Positions 15,854-27,091 of a stretch of DNA of 64,000 nucleotides are shown here, piece after piece. Position numbers and translations under genes: made by a program. Location of the stretch: the NCBI RefSeq assembly GCF_003259365.1, contig NZ_QLLY01000002.1:558001-622000 (forward strand). The letters are read 5' to 3'. Every line of letters begins with the position of its first letter. The stretch's first letter is position 1. Source of the stretch: Streptomyces sp. PsTaAH-137. Lineage in GTDB: Bacteria; Actinomycetota; Actinomycetes; Streptomycetales; Streptomycetaceae. A model generated the notes under the pieces. That model ran no database searches and had not been told where the DNA came from. It saw only the letters and a program-made list of their open reading frames with translations.

Positions 15854-17025
15854 GCGGGCAGCCCCGCCGTCAGCAGCTCCACGAAACCGACGTCCTCCTG
15901 GGCCACGCCGAACGCCTCCGCGCGCTGGAGGGTCCGCTCGGCCCAGGCGCGGTGCGGCTTCACCTCGTTCATCTTGTTCGTGTACGCCGACCTGAGGACG
16001 CCGCCGCCGTCCCGCTCGGGGCTGAGGATGTCCCGCGCGTCGCTGTACTCCTCGTGACTGACCACGGACAGCGCGTGGACGGGCAGGACGTGCGAGGGGT
16101 GGATGCAGGTCTTGCCGAGCAGCCCGTTGGCCCGGTCGAGGGCGATCTCGCGCAGCAGCCCGTCCAGGTCGTGCTCGATGAGCGCCGCGCGCAGCGGCTC
16201 CGCGTCCTCCTCCAGGAAGGGGCTGCGGCGCAGCTGCGGCTTGAACATCCGCTCCTGGTGGCGGAAGTACTCCCAGACCGGTCCGGTCACCGTGAAGCCG
16301 GTGCCGTCGGCCCGTCCCAGCCGGTTGACCACGTCGGCGATCACGGAGGCCACGATCTGCACGTCGTACGCCGTCAGGTCGGCGGGGCGGCGCAGCCCGT
16401 ACGCGGAGCAGAAGTCGGTGACGCCGAGCCGGAGCGCGAGCACGCGGTCGCGGTACTTGTCGACGGTGCGGGAGATCCCGGCGAGGGTCTCGGTGCGGGT
16501 CTCCAGGTGCAGCAGCTCGGGGGACTCCAGGACCGGCATGGCGAAAAGTCGCCGCCCGGAGGCCGCCTCGGCGGCGGTCAGCGCCTCCAGGAACGGAACC
16601 CCCCGCTCCTCGGTGAACTTGGGCAGCACGAATCCGGACAGCAGTGCCACGGCCGGACCGAGGCGTCGGGTGAGGCCGGCGATCTGCTCGGGAGTGCGGA
16701 CGCGAATGAAGAGCAGCGGCGGCTCGGCCCCGTCCCGCTCGCTTCGCGCCAGGAGGTCGGTGAACTGGCGGACCAGATTCTCCTCGGCGCCGCTCACCTC
16801 GCCGTCGTCGATCGAGTCCTCCAGGCACAGCACCATGGAGACGACGCCGCGGGCGGCCTGCTTGAGCACGTCGTCGGCGAGGCGCGGCCGGGTGGCCGGG
16901 CTGTAGAGCGTGGCGCCCAGTGCCGCCGCGAGCATGCGGGGCGGGGAGTCCGCGCTGAAGAACTGCGGCTCCCGATGGAACAGACGCTTCCGCACCTGAG
17001 GGGCAATGTGCCCGAAATGACGCAT
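15850..17025 (-). CDS. HpcH/HpaI aldolase / CitE-like lyase of the Ter module
   Basis: 391 residues, with a TIM-barrel CitE-type fold. Motifs seen: LYSPATRPRLADDVLKQAARG near the N-terminus, MVLCLEDSIDDGEV (acidic metal-binding region), FVLPKFTEE, FAMPVLESPE and GKTCIHPSHV (typical CitE ending). This CitE clade accompanies PRTase and HAD genes in Ter-linked operons, where it is thought to build or split a carbon skeleton. The ATG at 17025 is chosen because GGGGGAG lies 5 bp upstream. It heads the three-gene coupled operon 17025-12573. Confidence 0.88.
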   Translation of the reverse strand: MRHFGHIAPQVRKRLFHREPQFFSADSPPRMLAAALGATLYSPATRPRLADDVLKQAARGVVSMVLCLEDSIDDGEVSGAEENLVRQFTDLLARSERDGAEPPLLFIRVRTPEQIAGLTRRLGPAVALLSGFVLPKFTEERGVPFLEALTAAEAASGRRLFAMPVLESPELLHLETRTETLAGISRTVDKYRDRVLALRLGVTDFCSAYGLRRPADLTAYDVQIVASVIADVVNRLGRADGTGFTVTGPVWEYFRHQERMFKPQLRRSPFLEEDAEPLRAALIEHDLDGLLREIALDRANGLLGKTCIHPSHVLPVHALSVVSHEEYSDARDILSPERDGGGVLRSAYTNKMNEVKPHRAWAERTLQRAEAFGVAQEDVGFVELLTAGLPA

Positions 17026-17123
17026 AAGACTCCCCCGATACGACCCTGCTCTGACCCTGACCCGCCCCGTGACGGCTACTCCGGCTGCCCGGTGCTCCCG
17101 ACGTGAAACGTACGAGGTGGCCG

Positions 17124-17150
17124 GTAATAGTACGTACAAAGGCATGTCAA
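17124..17150 (-). promoter_or_regulatory. candidate promoter of the Ter biosynthetic operon
   Basis: On the minus strand a perfect TTGACA (17145-17150) is followed 15 bp later by TATTAC (17124-17129). The spacer is short. It contains the palindrome GTACGTAC. This is about 100 bp upstream of the CitE-like start. Confidence 0.45.
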
Positions 17151-17278
17151 GGGTTCCCGCCTGCAATGAAATTCTGGTAACCCGCGTATGTCCGGGGATG
17201 TCTTCCGGCCTCCGATACGGCCGACGGCCCCGGCACCCCGCGTTGTCCTGACCGGGGCGGGGAAGGCAGGATGACGGC

Positions 17279-18112
17279 ATGACGCACGCGATGCTCAAGG
17301 GGGCGAACGTCCCGCTCGACGCCACGGCCGTGCGCGCCGTGCTCCGCTGGACCCCGGGGCAGGGCGTGCCGGACGTGGACGCCTCCGCCCTGCTGCTCGG
17401 CCCCGACGGACGGGTCCGCTCGGACGAGGACTTCGTCTTCTACAACCAGCCCCGGCACCCCTCGGGCACGGTCTGGCGGCTCGGCAAGAAGCGGGTGGCC
17501 GAGGGGCTCACCGACACCGTCCAGGCGGACCTGGGCGGCGTCCCGTCGGAGATCGGCAGCATCCTGCTGGTGGCGTCGGCGGACGACGTCGAGTTCAAGC
17601 ACGTACAGGCCCTGCGGATGTTCGTCTACGACGCCGGGGCCGACGGCGGCGAGCCGATCGCGCACTTCGACATCAAGCCGGAGACGGGCGCCGAGACCGC
17701 GCTGATCTGCGGCGAGCTGTACCGGCGCGGTGACGGCTGGCGGCTGCGCGCGGTCGGCGAGGGGTACTCCAACGGTCTGGTGGGCCTGGCCACCGACTTC
17801 GGCATCTCGGTCGACGAGTCCGCCGCGTCCGCCCCGGCGGCGGAGCCGGCCACCGAGCCCGCTCTCCCGACGCCCACGCCGGCCACCGCGCCGGTCCCGG
17901 CCCCGCAGCAGACGCGGCCCACCGAGCCCTCGTCGTTCCCGCTGCCGCCGCCGCAGCGGCCTCCGGCGTACGGCTACCCGCAGCAGCCCGCGACGCAGCC
18001 GGCCCCGCAGCACCAGCCGGCTTACGGCTACCCGCAGCCGGTGGCCGCTCCGGCGTACCCGGACCCGTCCTTCCGACTCCCGCCGCAGGGGCCGCAGTTC
18101 ATCGGCCGGTGA
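17279..18112 (+). CDS. TerD-family protein with Pro/Gln-rich tail
   Basis: 277 residues. Residues 1-180 are a TerD domain ([81 protein letters not shown]), a Ca2+-binding beta-sandwich. From about 185 a disordered Ala/Pro region ends in repeats of AYGYPQ (about 223-250). The tail is absent from the two short TerD proteins at 20263 and 20973. It is divergent from the CitE-PRTase-HAD operon, so probably controlled with it. A CAGGAT element six bases before the ATG suggests leaderless transcription. Confidence 0.88.
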   Translation: MTHAMLKGANVPLDATAVRAVLRWTPGQGVPDVDASALLLGPDGRVRSDEDFVFYNQPRHPSGTVWRLGKKRVAEGLTDTVQADLGGVPSEIGSILLVASADDVEFKHVQALRMFVYDAGADGGEPIAHFDIKPETGAETALICGELYRRGDGWRLRAVGEGYSNGLVGLATDFGISVDESAASAPAAEPATEPALPTPTPATAPVPAPQQTRPTEPSSFPLPPPQRPPAYGYPQQPATQPAPQHQPAYGYPQPVAAPAYPDPSFRLPPQGPQFIGR

Positions 18113-18137
18113 CCGGGGCCGGCCGCCGACGGGTGCG

Positions 18138-18875
18138 CTAGACCTTCGACTTGTAGCCCCGGCCCCATTGCAGACCCCACCCGTACAGGCGGTCGAGCTC
18201 TGCCTGGAAGCCGTAGACGAAGCGGACCTCGCGCCGCACCACGAGATCGCCCTTGATGTTCTCGATGGAGACGACGGCGCAGGAACGGGCCTGCGGCTGG
18301 CGCTCGTCGAGGCTGATCTCGATCCGCGGGCCGTTGCTCGGGTACAGCGTCACGTGGGCGTGGGTCCGGTCGAAGGCGGGCGTCTGGTCGTAGATGTAGA
18401 CGAACAGCAGCAGCCGCTTGATGGACTCGCGGTGATCGAGATTGACGTAGATGGTCTCGCCGGACGCGGAGCCGAAACGGTCGTCACCGCTGAGCTTCAC
18501 GTACGGCGGGGCGTTGAGCGATCCGAAGAAGTTGCCCAGCGGCTGCACGACGCCCTTCTCGCCGCTCATCAGCTCGTACAGGCAGCCGAGGTCCAGATCG
18601 ACATTGACCATCGACTGAGTGTGCGCCTGCACGACATCGGGCTTGAACATGCTGAACGGGTGCCGCAGCAGGCTGTTCTTCTCCGGCCCGCCGATGTCCG
18701 AGGTACGCATCCGCCAGGAGAGATTGACCCGCAGATTGCCGGTGGCCGCGCCCTGTTTGGAGAGCGAGACGACCGGGTGCCGCTTGGTGAGTTCGATGCT
18801 GTTGGTCGCCGCGCTGCCCGAATCGAAGTCGGACTGCGCGGAGTTGCCCCGCCATAGCTTGTCCCAGAAGGACAT
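18138..18875 (-). CDS. TerD/TerA-superfamily tellurium-resistance-like protein
   Basis: 245 residues. It has the Ter beta-sandwich pattern (NVDLDLGCLYEL, YVKLSGDDRFGSASGETIYV, LLLFVYIYDQTPAFDRTHAHVTL) and resembles the TerA/TerD_C class rather than canonical TerD. A leading SIELTKRHPVVSLSKQG region (about 26-42) is also TerA-like. No export signal is seen, so it is cytosolic. The acidic loops could bind Ca2+. It converges on the TerD gene upstream with 25 bp between stops. Its own upstream region carries three copies of GCCTGTAC. Confidence 0.82.
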   Translation of the reverse strand: MSFWDKLWRGNSAQSDFDSGSAATNSIELTKRHPVVSLSKQGAATGNLRVNLSWRMRTSDIGGPEKNSLLRHPFSMFKPDVVQAHTQSMVNVDLDLGCLYELMSGEKGVVQPLGNFFGSLNAPPYVKLSGDDRFGSASGETIYVNLDHRESIKRLLLFVYIYDQTPAFDRTHAHVTLYPSNGPRIEISLDERQPQARSCAVVSIENIKGDLVVRREVRFVYGFQAELDRLYGWGLQWGRGYKSKV

Positions 18876-18886
18876 ACCGCCCCCAT

Positions 18887-18943
18887 GCCTGTACGTGCGT
18901 GCCCCGCCTGTACTTACCCGTACCTGTTCGCAGCCGCCTGTAC
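18887..18943. repeat. three GCCTGTAC repeats upstream of the TerA-like gene
   Basis: GCCTGTAC occurs at 18887-18894, 18906-18913 and 18936-18943, all in the same orientation, inside the 171-bp gap before the minus-strand gene starting at 18875. Possibly a regulator-binding array. Confidence 0.4.
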
Positions 18944-19046
18944 ACGCCTGCGGGGCGGCCGGTTCGAGGAGTTCTCCTCGTACGACCGCCCCGCTGACAG
19001 GGTTCCAGGATCGGCCCCCGGGTCAAACCCCGGACGGCACGGCGGC

Positions 19047-20192
19047 TCAGACGCCCGACGGCACCTCTGCCTTGTCCGCGCTCCCGGCATTGCCCTCTTC
19101 GGCCGCCAGTCGCTTGTTGCGTCGCACGGACGACCAGAACGACCAGGCGATCAGGACGACGCCGACGAGGCCGGTGATGACCTCGTTGATCTCGTAGCGG
19201 ATGGTGACCAGCAGGATCACGGCGAGCGCGCCGATCGCGTAGTGCGCGCCGTGCTCCAGGTACACGTAGTCGTCCAGGGTGCCCTGGCGGACCAGGTAGA
19301 CCGTGAGCGAACGGACGTACATGGCACCGATGCCGAGGCCGAGCGCCATCAGCACGATGTCGTTGGTGATGGCGAAGGCGCCGATCACGCCGTCGAACGA
19401 GAACGACGCGTCGAGGACCTCCAGGTAGAGGAACATAAAGAACGCGGCCTGACCGGCCAGCACCACCGCGGACTTCGGCTTGCCGGTGCGGGCGGCCTCT
19501 TCCTCTGCCTCGTGCTCGCGCTCCTCCTCTTCCTCGAGACGGTTCTCGAAGAAGCCGGACAGACCGCCGACGACGAGGTACGTGATCAGACCGGCGATAC
19601 CGGAGATGAGCACCGTGGACTGCTTGTCGACGTGCACACCGCCGTGCTGGTGGGCGTGGATCGCGAACGTCATGGAGGAGACCAGGAGCACGATCAGCGC
19701 GATGCAGACCGACAGCATGTCGACCTTGCCGAGCTTGGCCAGCGGCCGCTCGATCCAGCGCAGCCACTGGATGTCACGGTCCTCGAAGATGAAGTCGAGG
19801 AAGATCATCAGCAGGAACATGCCACCGAAGGCGGCGATGGACGGGTGCGCGTCCGTCACCAGCTGCTGGTAGCGGTCCGGCTGGTTGAAGGCCAGGTCGA
19901 CGGCCTCGATCGGGCCCATCTTGGCGCTGATGGCAACGATCACGACCGGGAAGACGAGCCGCATGCCGAACACCGCGATGAGCACGCCGACCGTGAGGAA
20001 GATCTTCTGCCAGAAGGCACTCATCTTCTTCAGGATTCCGGCGTTGACCACCGCGTTGTCGAACGACAGCGAGATTTCGAGGATCGCGAGGATCGCGACG
20101 ACCCCGAAGGCTGTCCAGCCGTCGTAGAACACCGCCGCGATCAAGCCGAGCACGGTGATCGCGAACGACCAGCCGAAGGTTTTCAGAACCAC
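19047..20192 (-). CDS. DUF475 (TerC-superfamily) integral membrane protein
   Basis: 381 residues with about nine hydrophobic segments. Two internally related motifs mark the TerC superfamily: LEISLSFDNAVVNAG (about 39-53) and LDASFSFDGVIGAF (about 258-271), each with acidic residues inside helices, proposed as metal-ion ligands. A charged loop (EEEEEREHEAEEEAAR, about 217-232) separates the halves. TerC relatives protect against metal stress (for example Mn2+ export) and assist membrane protein metalation. GTG start at 20192. It lies in a minus-strand series with the TerD genes. Confidence 0.88.
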   Translation of the reverse strand: MVLKTFGWSFAITVLGLIAAVFYDGWTAFGVVAILAILEISLSFDNAVVNAGILKKMSAFWQKIFLTVGVLIAVFGMRLVFPVVIVAISAKMGPIEAVDLAFNQPDRYQQLVTDAHPSIAAFGGMFLLMIFLDFIFEDRDIQWLRWIERPLAKLGKVDMLSVCIALIVLLVSSMTFAIHAHQHGGVHVDKQSTVLISGIAGLITYLVVGGLSGFFENRLEEEEEREHEAEEEAARTGKPKSAVVLAGQAAFFMFLYLEVLDASFSFDGVIGAFAITNDIVLMALGLGIGAMYVRSLTVYLVRQGTLDDYVYLEHGAHYAIGALAVILLVTIRYEINEVITGLVGVVLIAWSFWSSVRRNKRLAAEEGNAGSADKAEVPSGV

Positions 20193-20262
20193 TGGCTACC
20201 CCATCGTGTGTACGGGTTTCCCCGTGCTGGTTGTACGGGGCTCCCCCGCTCCGCGCACGGCT

Positions 20263-20838
20263 TTACGAAACATTGACTCCGAAGTCTAGAGCGATGCCAC
20301 GGAGGCCTGACGCGTACCCCTGACCGACTGCACGGAACTTCCACTCGCCCCCGTACCGGTACACCTCGCCGAAGATCATCGCGGTCTCGGACGAAGCATC
20401 CTCGGAGAGGTCGTAACGGGCGAGCTCCTGGCCGTCCGCCTGGTTGACGACGCGAATGAAGGCATTGCTGACCTGGCCGAAGGTCTGTCCTCTGTTGTCC
20501 GCGTCGTGGATCGAGACAGGGAAGATGATCTTGTCGCAGGTGGTCGGCACCTTGGTGAGGTCCACGATGATCGACTCGTCGTCGCCCTCGCCCTCACCCG
20601 TGAGGTTGTCACCGGTGTGCGTGACGGAGCCGTCCGGGCTCGTGAGCTGGTTGTAGAAGATGAACCACTCGTCGCCGATCACCCGGCCGCCGCTGCACAG
20701 CAGCGCGCTGGCGTCCAGGTCGAAGTCGGCTCCGGTGGTGGAGCGTGCGTCCCAGCCGAGTCCGACAAGAACCTCGGTCAGGTTCGGTGCGGCCTTGGAG
20801 AGGGAGACATTGCCTCCCTTGGCGAGTGTGACGCCCAT
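20263..20838 (-). CDS. TerD-family protein (second copy)
   Basis: 191 residues, the standard TerD length. Motifs: [83 protein letters not shown]. The DxDLDAS and GDDE acidic positions are the usual Ca2+ ligands. The ATG at 20838 is chosen because GGGGAGGA lies upstream and it gives the family N-terminus; an upstream in-frame ATG adds ten atypical residues. It follows the other TerD gene after a strong hairpin. Confidence 0.93.
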   Translation of the reverse strand: MGVTLAKGGNVSLSKAAPNLTEVLVGLGWDARSTTGADFDLDASALLCSGGRVIGDEWFIFYNQLTSPDGSVTHTGDNLTGEGEGDDESIIVDLTKVPTTCDKIIFPVSIHDADNRGQTFGQVSNAFIRVVNQADGQELARYDLSEDASSETAMIFGEVYRYGGEWKFRAVGQGYASGLRGIALDFGVNVS

Positions 20839-20909
20839 ATCGGTGGTCCTCCCCGGGGTGAAAGGCACTGCTGGCCTTGCTGCGCTGCTTGGTCTGCCGT
20901 GGTCCAGCG

Positions 20910-20946
20910 CGTCCGGCGCCGCACTGTGGGAGTGCGGCGCCGGACG
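20910..20946 (-). terminator. 16-bp stem between the two TerD genes
   Basis: Perfect 16-nt arms (20910-20925 and 20931-20946) around GTGGG, 26 bp past the stop of the upstream TerD gene on the minus strand. It should end or attenuate transcription between the tandem copies. Confidence 0.75.
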
Positions 20947-20972
20947 GATGAGCGTGGTGGTGCGCTACGGAC

Positions 20973-21548
20973 TCAGACGTTGACGCCGAAGTCCTGGGCG
21001 ATACCGCGCAGGCCCGAGGCGTAGCCCTGGCCGACGGCGCGGAACTTCCACTCCGCCCCGTTCCGGTACAGCTCACCGAAGACCATGGCGGTCTCGGTGG
21101 AGGCGTCCTCGGAGAGGTCGTAGCGGGCGATCTCGGCGCCGCCCGTCTGGTTCACGACGCGAATGAACGCGTTGCGCACCTGGCCGAAGGACTGCTGACG
21201 GTTCTCGGCGTCGTAGATCGAGACCGGGAACACGATCTTGTCCACGTCGGCCGGGACCGTCGCGAGGTTGACCTTGACCTGCTCGTCGTCGCCCTCGCCC
21301 TCACCGGTGGTGTTGTCACCGGTGTGCTCGACCGAGCCGTCGGCGCTCTTCAGGTTGTTGAAGAACACGAAGTCCTGGTCGTTGCGGACCTTGCCCTCCG
21401 CGTTCGTCAGAATCGCGCTGGCGTCGAGGTCGAAGTCCGCACCGGTGGTGGTGCGGACATCCCAACCCAGGCCCACGACGACCGCCGTGAGGCCCGGGGC
21501 CTCCTTGCTCAGCGATACGTTGCCGCCCTTGCTGAGGCTGACTCCCAC
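20973..21548 (-). CDS. TerD-family protein (first copy)
   Basis: 191 residues, closely similar in layout to its neighbour at 20263: [94 protein letters not shown]. The GTG at 21548 is chosen because GGGAGGA lies five bases upstream and it gives the exact family N-terminus. The pair probably arose by tandem duplication. TerD proteins are Ca2+-binding and are linked to stress and differentiation in Streptomyces. Confidence 0.93.
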   Translation of the reverse strand: MGVSLSKGGNVSLSKEAPGLTAVVVGLGWDVRTTTGADFDLDASAILTNAEGKVRNDQDFVFFNNLKSADGSVEHTGDNTTGEGEGDDEQVKVNLATVPADVDKIVFPVSIYDAENRQQSFGQVRNAFIRVVNQTGGAEIARYDLSEDASTETAMVFGELYRNGAEWKFRAVGQGYASGLRGIAQDFGVNV

Positions 21549-21692
21549 GAGTCCTCCCTGTGGTCTTTGGGGGCGGGGAGCCCCGTAGTACGTCTGGCAT
21601 CGGATCAACGTCTGGATCCTAGTGACGGGTTCCCGCAGCCCGCGAGGCTTCCTACAGGGTGTCGCCCTGCAGGGCTTCTTTACAGGGTGCGC

Positions 21693-22151
21693 CTACAGGC
21701 TGTCGATCGCCTTGACGTACTCGTTCAGGTCACGGGCGTCCGGCAGACCGTTGACGACGGTCCAGCGCACGACACCCTCCTTGTCGATGATGAAGGTGCC
21801 GCGCACGGCGCAGCCCTTCTCCTCGTCGAAGACGCCGTACGCGCGCGAGGCCTCGCCGTGCGGCCAGAAGTCGCTCAGCAGCGGGTACTCAAGGCCCTCC
21901 TGCTCGGCGAAGACCCGCAGCGTGAACGGGGAGTCGTTCGACACGGCGAGCAGCTGCACGTCGTCGTTGACGAACTTCGGCAGCTCGTCGCGCAGGGCGC
22001 ACAGCTCGCCGGTGCACACGCCGGTGAAAGCGAACGGGTAGAAGAGCAGCACCACGTTCTTCTCGCCCCGGAAGTCCGAGAGCCTGACGCTCTCGCCGTG
22101 CTGGTTCTTCAGCTCGAATTCCGGAGCCTTGGTGCCGACCTCGATCGCCAT
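21693..22151 (-). CDS. AhpE-type peroxiredoxin
   Basis: 152 residues. The peroxidatic motif is PFAFTGVC (39-46), giving Cys46 with Thr43, and a second Cys lies at 51. The later YPLLSDFWPHG and RGTFIIDKEGVVRW segments are typical of the 1-Cys AhpE class. It reduces hydroperoxides in the cytosol. AAGGGAAG precedes the ATG. The neighbours are TerD stress genes and DUF3052. The 84 bp downstream hold two copies of TACAGGGTG and the palindrome GCCCTGCAGGGC but no gene. Confidence 0.92.
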   Translation of the reverse strand: MAIEVGTKAPEFELKNQHGESVRLSDFRGEKNVVLLFYPFAFTGVCTGELCALRDELPKFVNDDVQLLAVSNDSPFTLRVFAEQEGLEYPLLSDFWPHGEASRAYGVFDEEKGCAVRGTFIIDKEGVVRWTVVNGLPDARDLNEYVKAIDSL

Positions 22152-22260
22152 GATGGAGCTTCCCTTCGATGGGGCTGTTCAGGTGGCTTCAGCCTAGTTC
22201 CCGCCCTTGCGTGCTCCTTCGCCGCCCGGTCCACAGCGGGAGCCGGACCCGGGCATGCCT

Positions 22261-22302
22261 GAGGCCCTCGCGGACGCACCGAAGCGCGCCCGCCAGGGCC
22301 TC
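22261..22302 (-). terminator. inverted repeat downstream of DUF3052
   Basis: GAGGCCCT (22261-22268) and AGGGCCTC (22295-22302) flank a 26-nt loop, 31 bp after the DUF3052 stop on the minus strand. Confidence 0.45.
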
Positions 22303-22332
22303 ATCTCCTAATTTCCCGTTCCGCCGGGACGC

Positions 22333-22764
22333 TTACCGCTTCTTGGCGGCTGCCTTCGGCGTGGCAAGACGGCTGCCGGTCCAGTCCTTGCCCGCACTGA
22401 CGCTCTTGCTCGCGGACAGCCCGGCGGTCGTGGCGGCCTCACCGATCTCACTCGGCTCGACGTACCCGTCACGCCCGGTCTTCGGCGTCAGAAGCAGGAT
22501 GGACCCGCCCTCTTCCATGTACGCGATGGCATCCACCAACGCATCAGTAAGGTCCCCGTCGTCCTCACGGAACCAGAGCACCACGGCGTCAGCCACGTCG
22601 TCGTAGTCCTCGTCGACGAGCTCGGAGCCGATGGTCTCTTGGATGACCTCGCGGAGCTCCTGATCGACGTCGTCGTCGTAGCCGATCTCCTGGACCACCT
22701 GGTCGGGCTGGAAACCAAGCCTCACGGCAAGGTTCGTCTCCGCGTGGTCCGCGGTCGCGCTCAC
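22333..22764 (-). CDS. DUF3052 family protein
   Basis: 143 residues. The N-terminal two thirds (NLAVRLGFQPDQVVQEIGYDDDVDQELR; VVLWFREDDGDLTDALVDA; GSILLLTPKTGRDGYVEPSEIGEAA) match DUF3052, and the C-terminus is a basic Lys/Arg tail (TPKAAAKKR). The function is unknown; the highly acidic N-terminal body and basic tail are distinctive. The GTG at 22764 is chosen because AGGAGG lies 7 bp upstream. It is divergent from aceE. Confidence 0.9.
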   Translation of the reverse strand: MSATADHAETNLAVRLGFQPDQVVQEIGYDDDVDQELREVIQETIGSELVDEDYDDVADAVVLWFREDDGDLTDALVDAIAYMEEGGSILLLTPKTGRDGYVEPSEIGEAATTAGLSASKSVSAGKDWTGSRLATPKAAAKKR

Positions 22765-23205
22765 GGATTGCCTCCTGATCATGTTTACGAAGTTGTCTTC
22801 AGCTTCGCGCGCACGCGAAGCGTTGGCCGTAGTCCACACGTGCGCGACGGATCGCGCAAGTACCCGGCCGCCGAGACCGCCGAAACGGTGACGTTCCCGG
22901 CTGTGTCACCGCAACTCCAGTCAAGGATCCCCCCAGGTCGGTGATGTGCGCCACAGCATTCTGCCGGGTTTGCCCGCACTGCCCGACCACGGAGGGTGAC
23001 CAGGGCCGAACGGCCCCCCGGAACACGTGAACGACATGAGCGTATCGTTGCGAAATGTGCGCACGCGCTCACGGGGTATCGAGGGGTATCGAACGGAATC
23101 CGGATTACCTCGCGGTAGACATGACGATTCCGATTCCGCGGTACACGATGGACTACGGCGTACCCGACAGTGAATCAGTGGCATCACCGACAGTGAGGGA
23201 ACAGC
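22765..23205 (+). promoter_or_regulatory. 441-bp regulatory gap between DUF3052 and aceE
   Basis: No credible gene is seen. Structures noted: a tandem 10-bp repeat GGGGTATCGA (23073-23082 and 23083-23092), a palindromic TACC-TCGC-GGTA near 23106, and GACAGTGA repeated just before the start. No unambiguous -35/-10 pair can be assigned. The length is unusual for this tightly packed window and suggests complex control of aceE. Confidence 0.6.
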
Positions 23206-25938
<2,733 letters not shown>

Positions 25939-25977
25939 CGGCTCACTGGGCGGACGCCTCCGCTGACGCCCCCTTCC

Positions 25978-26018
25978 GAGGGCGGTGGGAACTCCGGTCC
26001 CGCCGCCCTCCGGCTTTT
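25978..26018 (+). terminator. aceE terminator
   Basis: GAGGGCGGTGGGA (25978-25990) pairs with TCCCGCCGCCCTC (25998-26010), with one G-U pair, followed by CTTTTCC. Confidence 0.75.
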
Positions 26019-26075
26019 CCTGCGACGCGCGCAGGTCCCGGAGGGCTGAGGGCGATCTCGGTGTGGGCCGGGGAC

Positions 26076-26098
26076 GGCCCCGGGCAATGCCCGGGGCC
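26076..26098. terminator. second hairpin between aceE and the DUF4190 gene
   Basis: GGCCCCGGGC, loop AAT, GCCCGGGGCC: a perfect 10-bp stem between convergent genes, 40 bp past the DUF4190 stop. Confidence 0.65.
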
Positions 26099-26137
26099 GC
26101 CTGGAGTCGACCGCTCGGGGCGGTCAGCCGCTCGGAC

Positions 26138-26446
26138 TCAGAACATTCCTCCCGCGGCGAGGCCGACCGAGGTGATCAGACCGATGACCGCGAGCAGAGT
26201 GTCGATCGCGCCGAGTACGACCGCGACCAGGGCCGGTATCGACTGGGTGCCGGTCCAGCGGCGCCCCATGGCCAGCCAGCCGCAGACGACGGCGACCGGT
26301 CCGAACACGATCCCCAGGGTCAAGAACCCGACGACCGCGCAGATGACTCCGATGATTCCGAGCGTCGCGCGGTCCGGCCCGCTCCGTGTGCCCACGCGGC
26401 CACGTGAACGGGGGTGCTTGCGCGTGGTGTGTCCGAAGCCCGCCAT
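26138..26446 (-). CDS. DUF4190 membrane protein
   Basis: 102 residues. A basic N-terminus (RKHPRSRGRVG) is followed by two hydrophobic segments (ATLGIIGVICAVVGFLTLGI and IPALVAVVLGAIDTLLAVIG) joined by GPVAVVCGWLAMG, the DUF4190 pattern. The second ATG of an ATGATG pair (26446) gives the better spacing to GAGGAG. The function is unknown. Confidence 0.8.
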   Translation of the reverse strand: MAGFGHTTRKHPRSRGRVGTRSGPDRATLGIIGVICAVVGFLTLGIVFGPVAVVCGWLAMGRRWTGTQSIPALVAVVLGAIDTLLAVIGLITSVGLAAGGMF

Positions 26447-26524
26447 CATCACTCCTCGGGTTCGTGGACTCGGGCGGTACTCCGGGTACCCCGCTTGCCG
26501 ACACCTACCGCGCACGGCGCTCCG

Positions 26525-26899
26525 CTATCTCTCCCAGACCTTGAACGCCCTTACGTGGTAAGGGGATTCGGGCTCCCAGGTCCCACTGCCGGGATAGGTC
26601 TGGAACTCCCCGGTCTCCGCGCACTCCGCGGACTGATAAGTGGTGACGGGACGGCGCGTGCGGTTGGCGAGGGACGCCGCGCTGCTCCCCTCCGGCAGCG
26701 CGACGCAGCTCTCGATGTCGGTCCCGGCCAGTTCGTAGGTGTGCCGGGTCCCCTTGAATCCGGTCTTGGACCACAGGCACAGCTCCCCCGCGCCGCAGTC
26801 ACCCAGTGTCGGTGGCGCGGCCGCGGTGGCGAAGCCCGGTGTGAGCGCCACCGCCGCGAACGTGACCGTGGCGAGCCTGACCATCATGGACGTACGCAT
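26525..26899 (-). CDS. secreted peptidase inhibitor I36-like protein
   Basis: 124 residues. A Sec signal peptide (RLATVTFAAVALTPGFATAA) is followed by a small Cys-containing domain with the I36/beta-gamma-crystallin-like pattern: CGAGELCLWSKTGFKGTRHTY, then SVAN-like SLANRTRRPVTTY. Four Cys in the mature part could form two disulfides. Family members inhibit metalloproteases (SMPI-type), but many are uncharacterised. The start is uncertain: ATGs at 26920, 26905 and 26899 are in frame; 26899 is chosen because it lies nine bases from GGGGG. Confidence 0.78.
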   Translation of the reverse strand: MRTSMMVRLATVTFAAVALTPGFATAAAPPTLGDCGAGELCLWSKTGFKGTRHTYELAGTDIESCVALPEGSSAASLANRTRRPVTTYQSAECAETGEFQTYPGSGTWEPESPYHVRAFKVWER

Positions 26900-27017
26900 G
26901 TGCATCAACCCCCGTGTCATATCGACCAGTTGCGTTCGCGACTGATCGCTTGCCTGACACTCTGGCCCGGAAGATCCGGTTCCGGGAAGGGCTGTCGAGC
27001 GACGTCACCCGGATAAG

Positions 27018-27049
27018 CGAAAGCCCTCGGAAAGTTCCCGAGGGCTTCC
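27018..27049 (-). terminator. terminator of the MFS exporter gene
   Basis: GAAAGCCCTCGG and CCGAGGGCTTCC form a near-perfect stem around AAAGTTC, about 45 bp after the exporter stop on the minus strand. Confidence 0.65.
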
Positions 27050-27091
27050 CCCACACGGGCGGTTTCCCGCCTCGCTTGCGACGGGCGGGCG

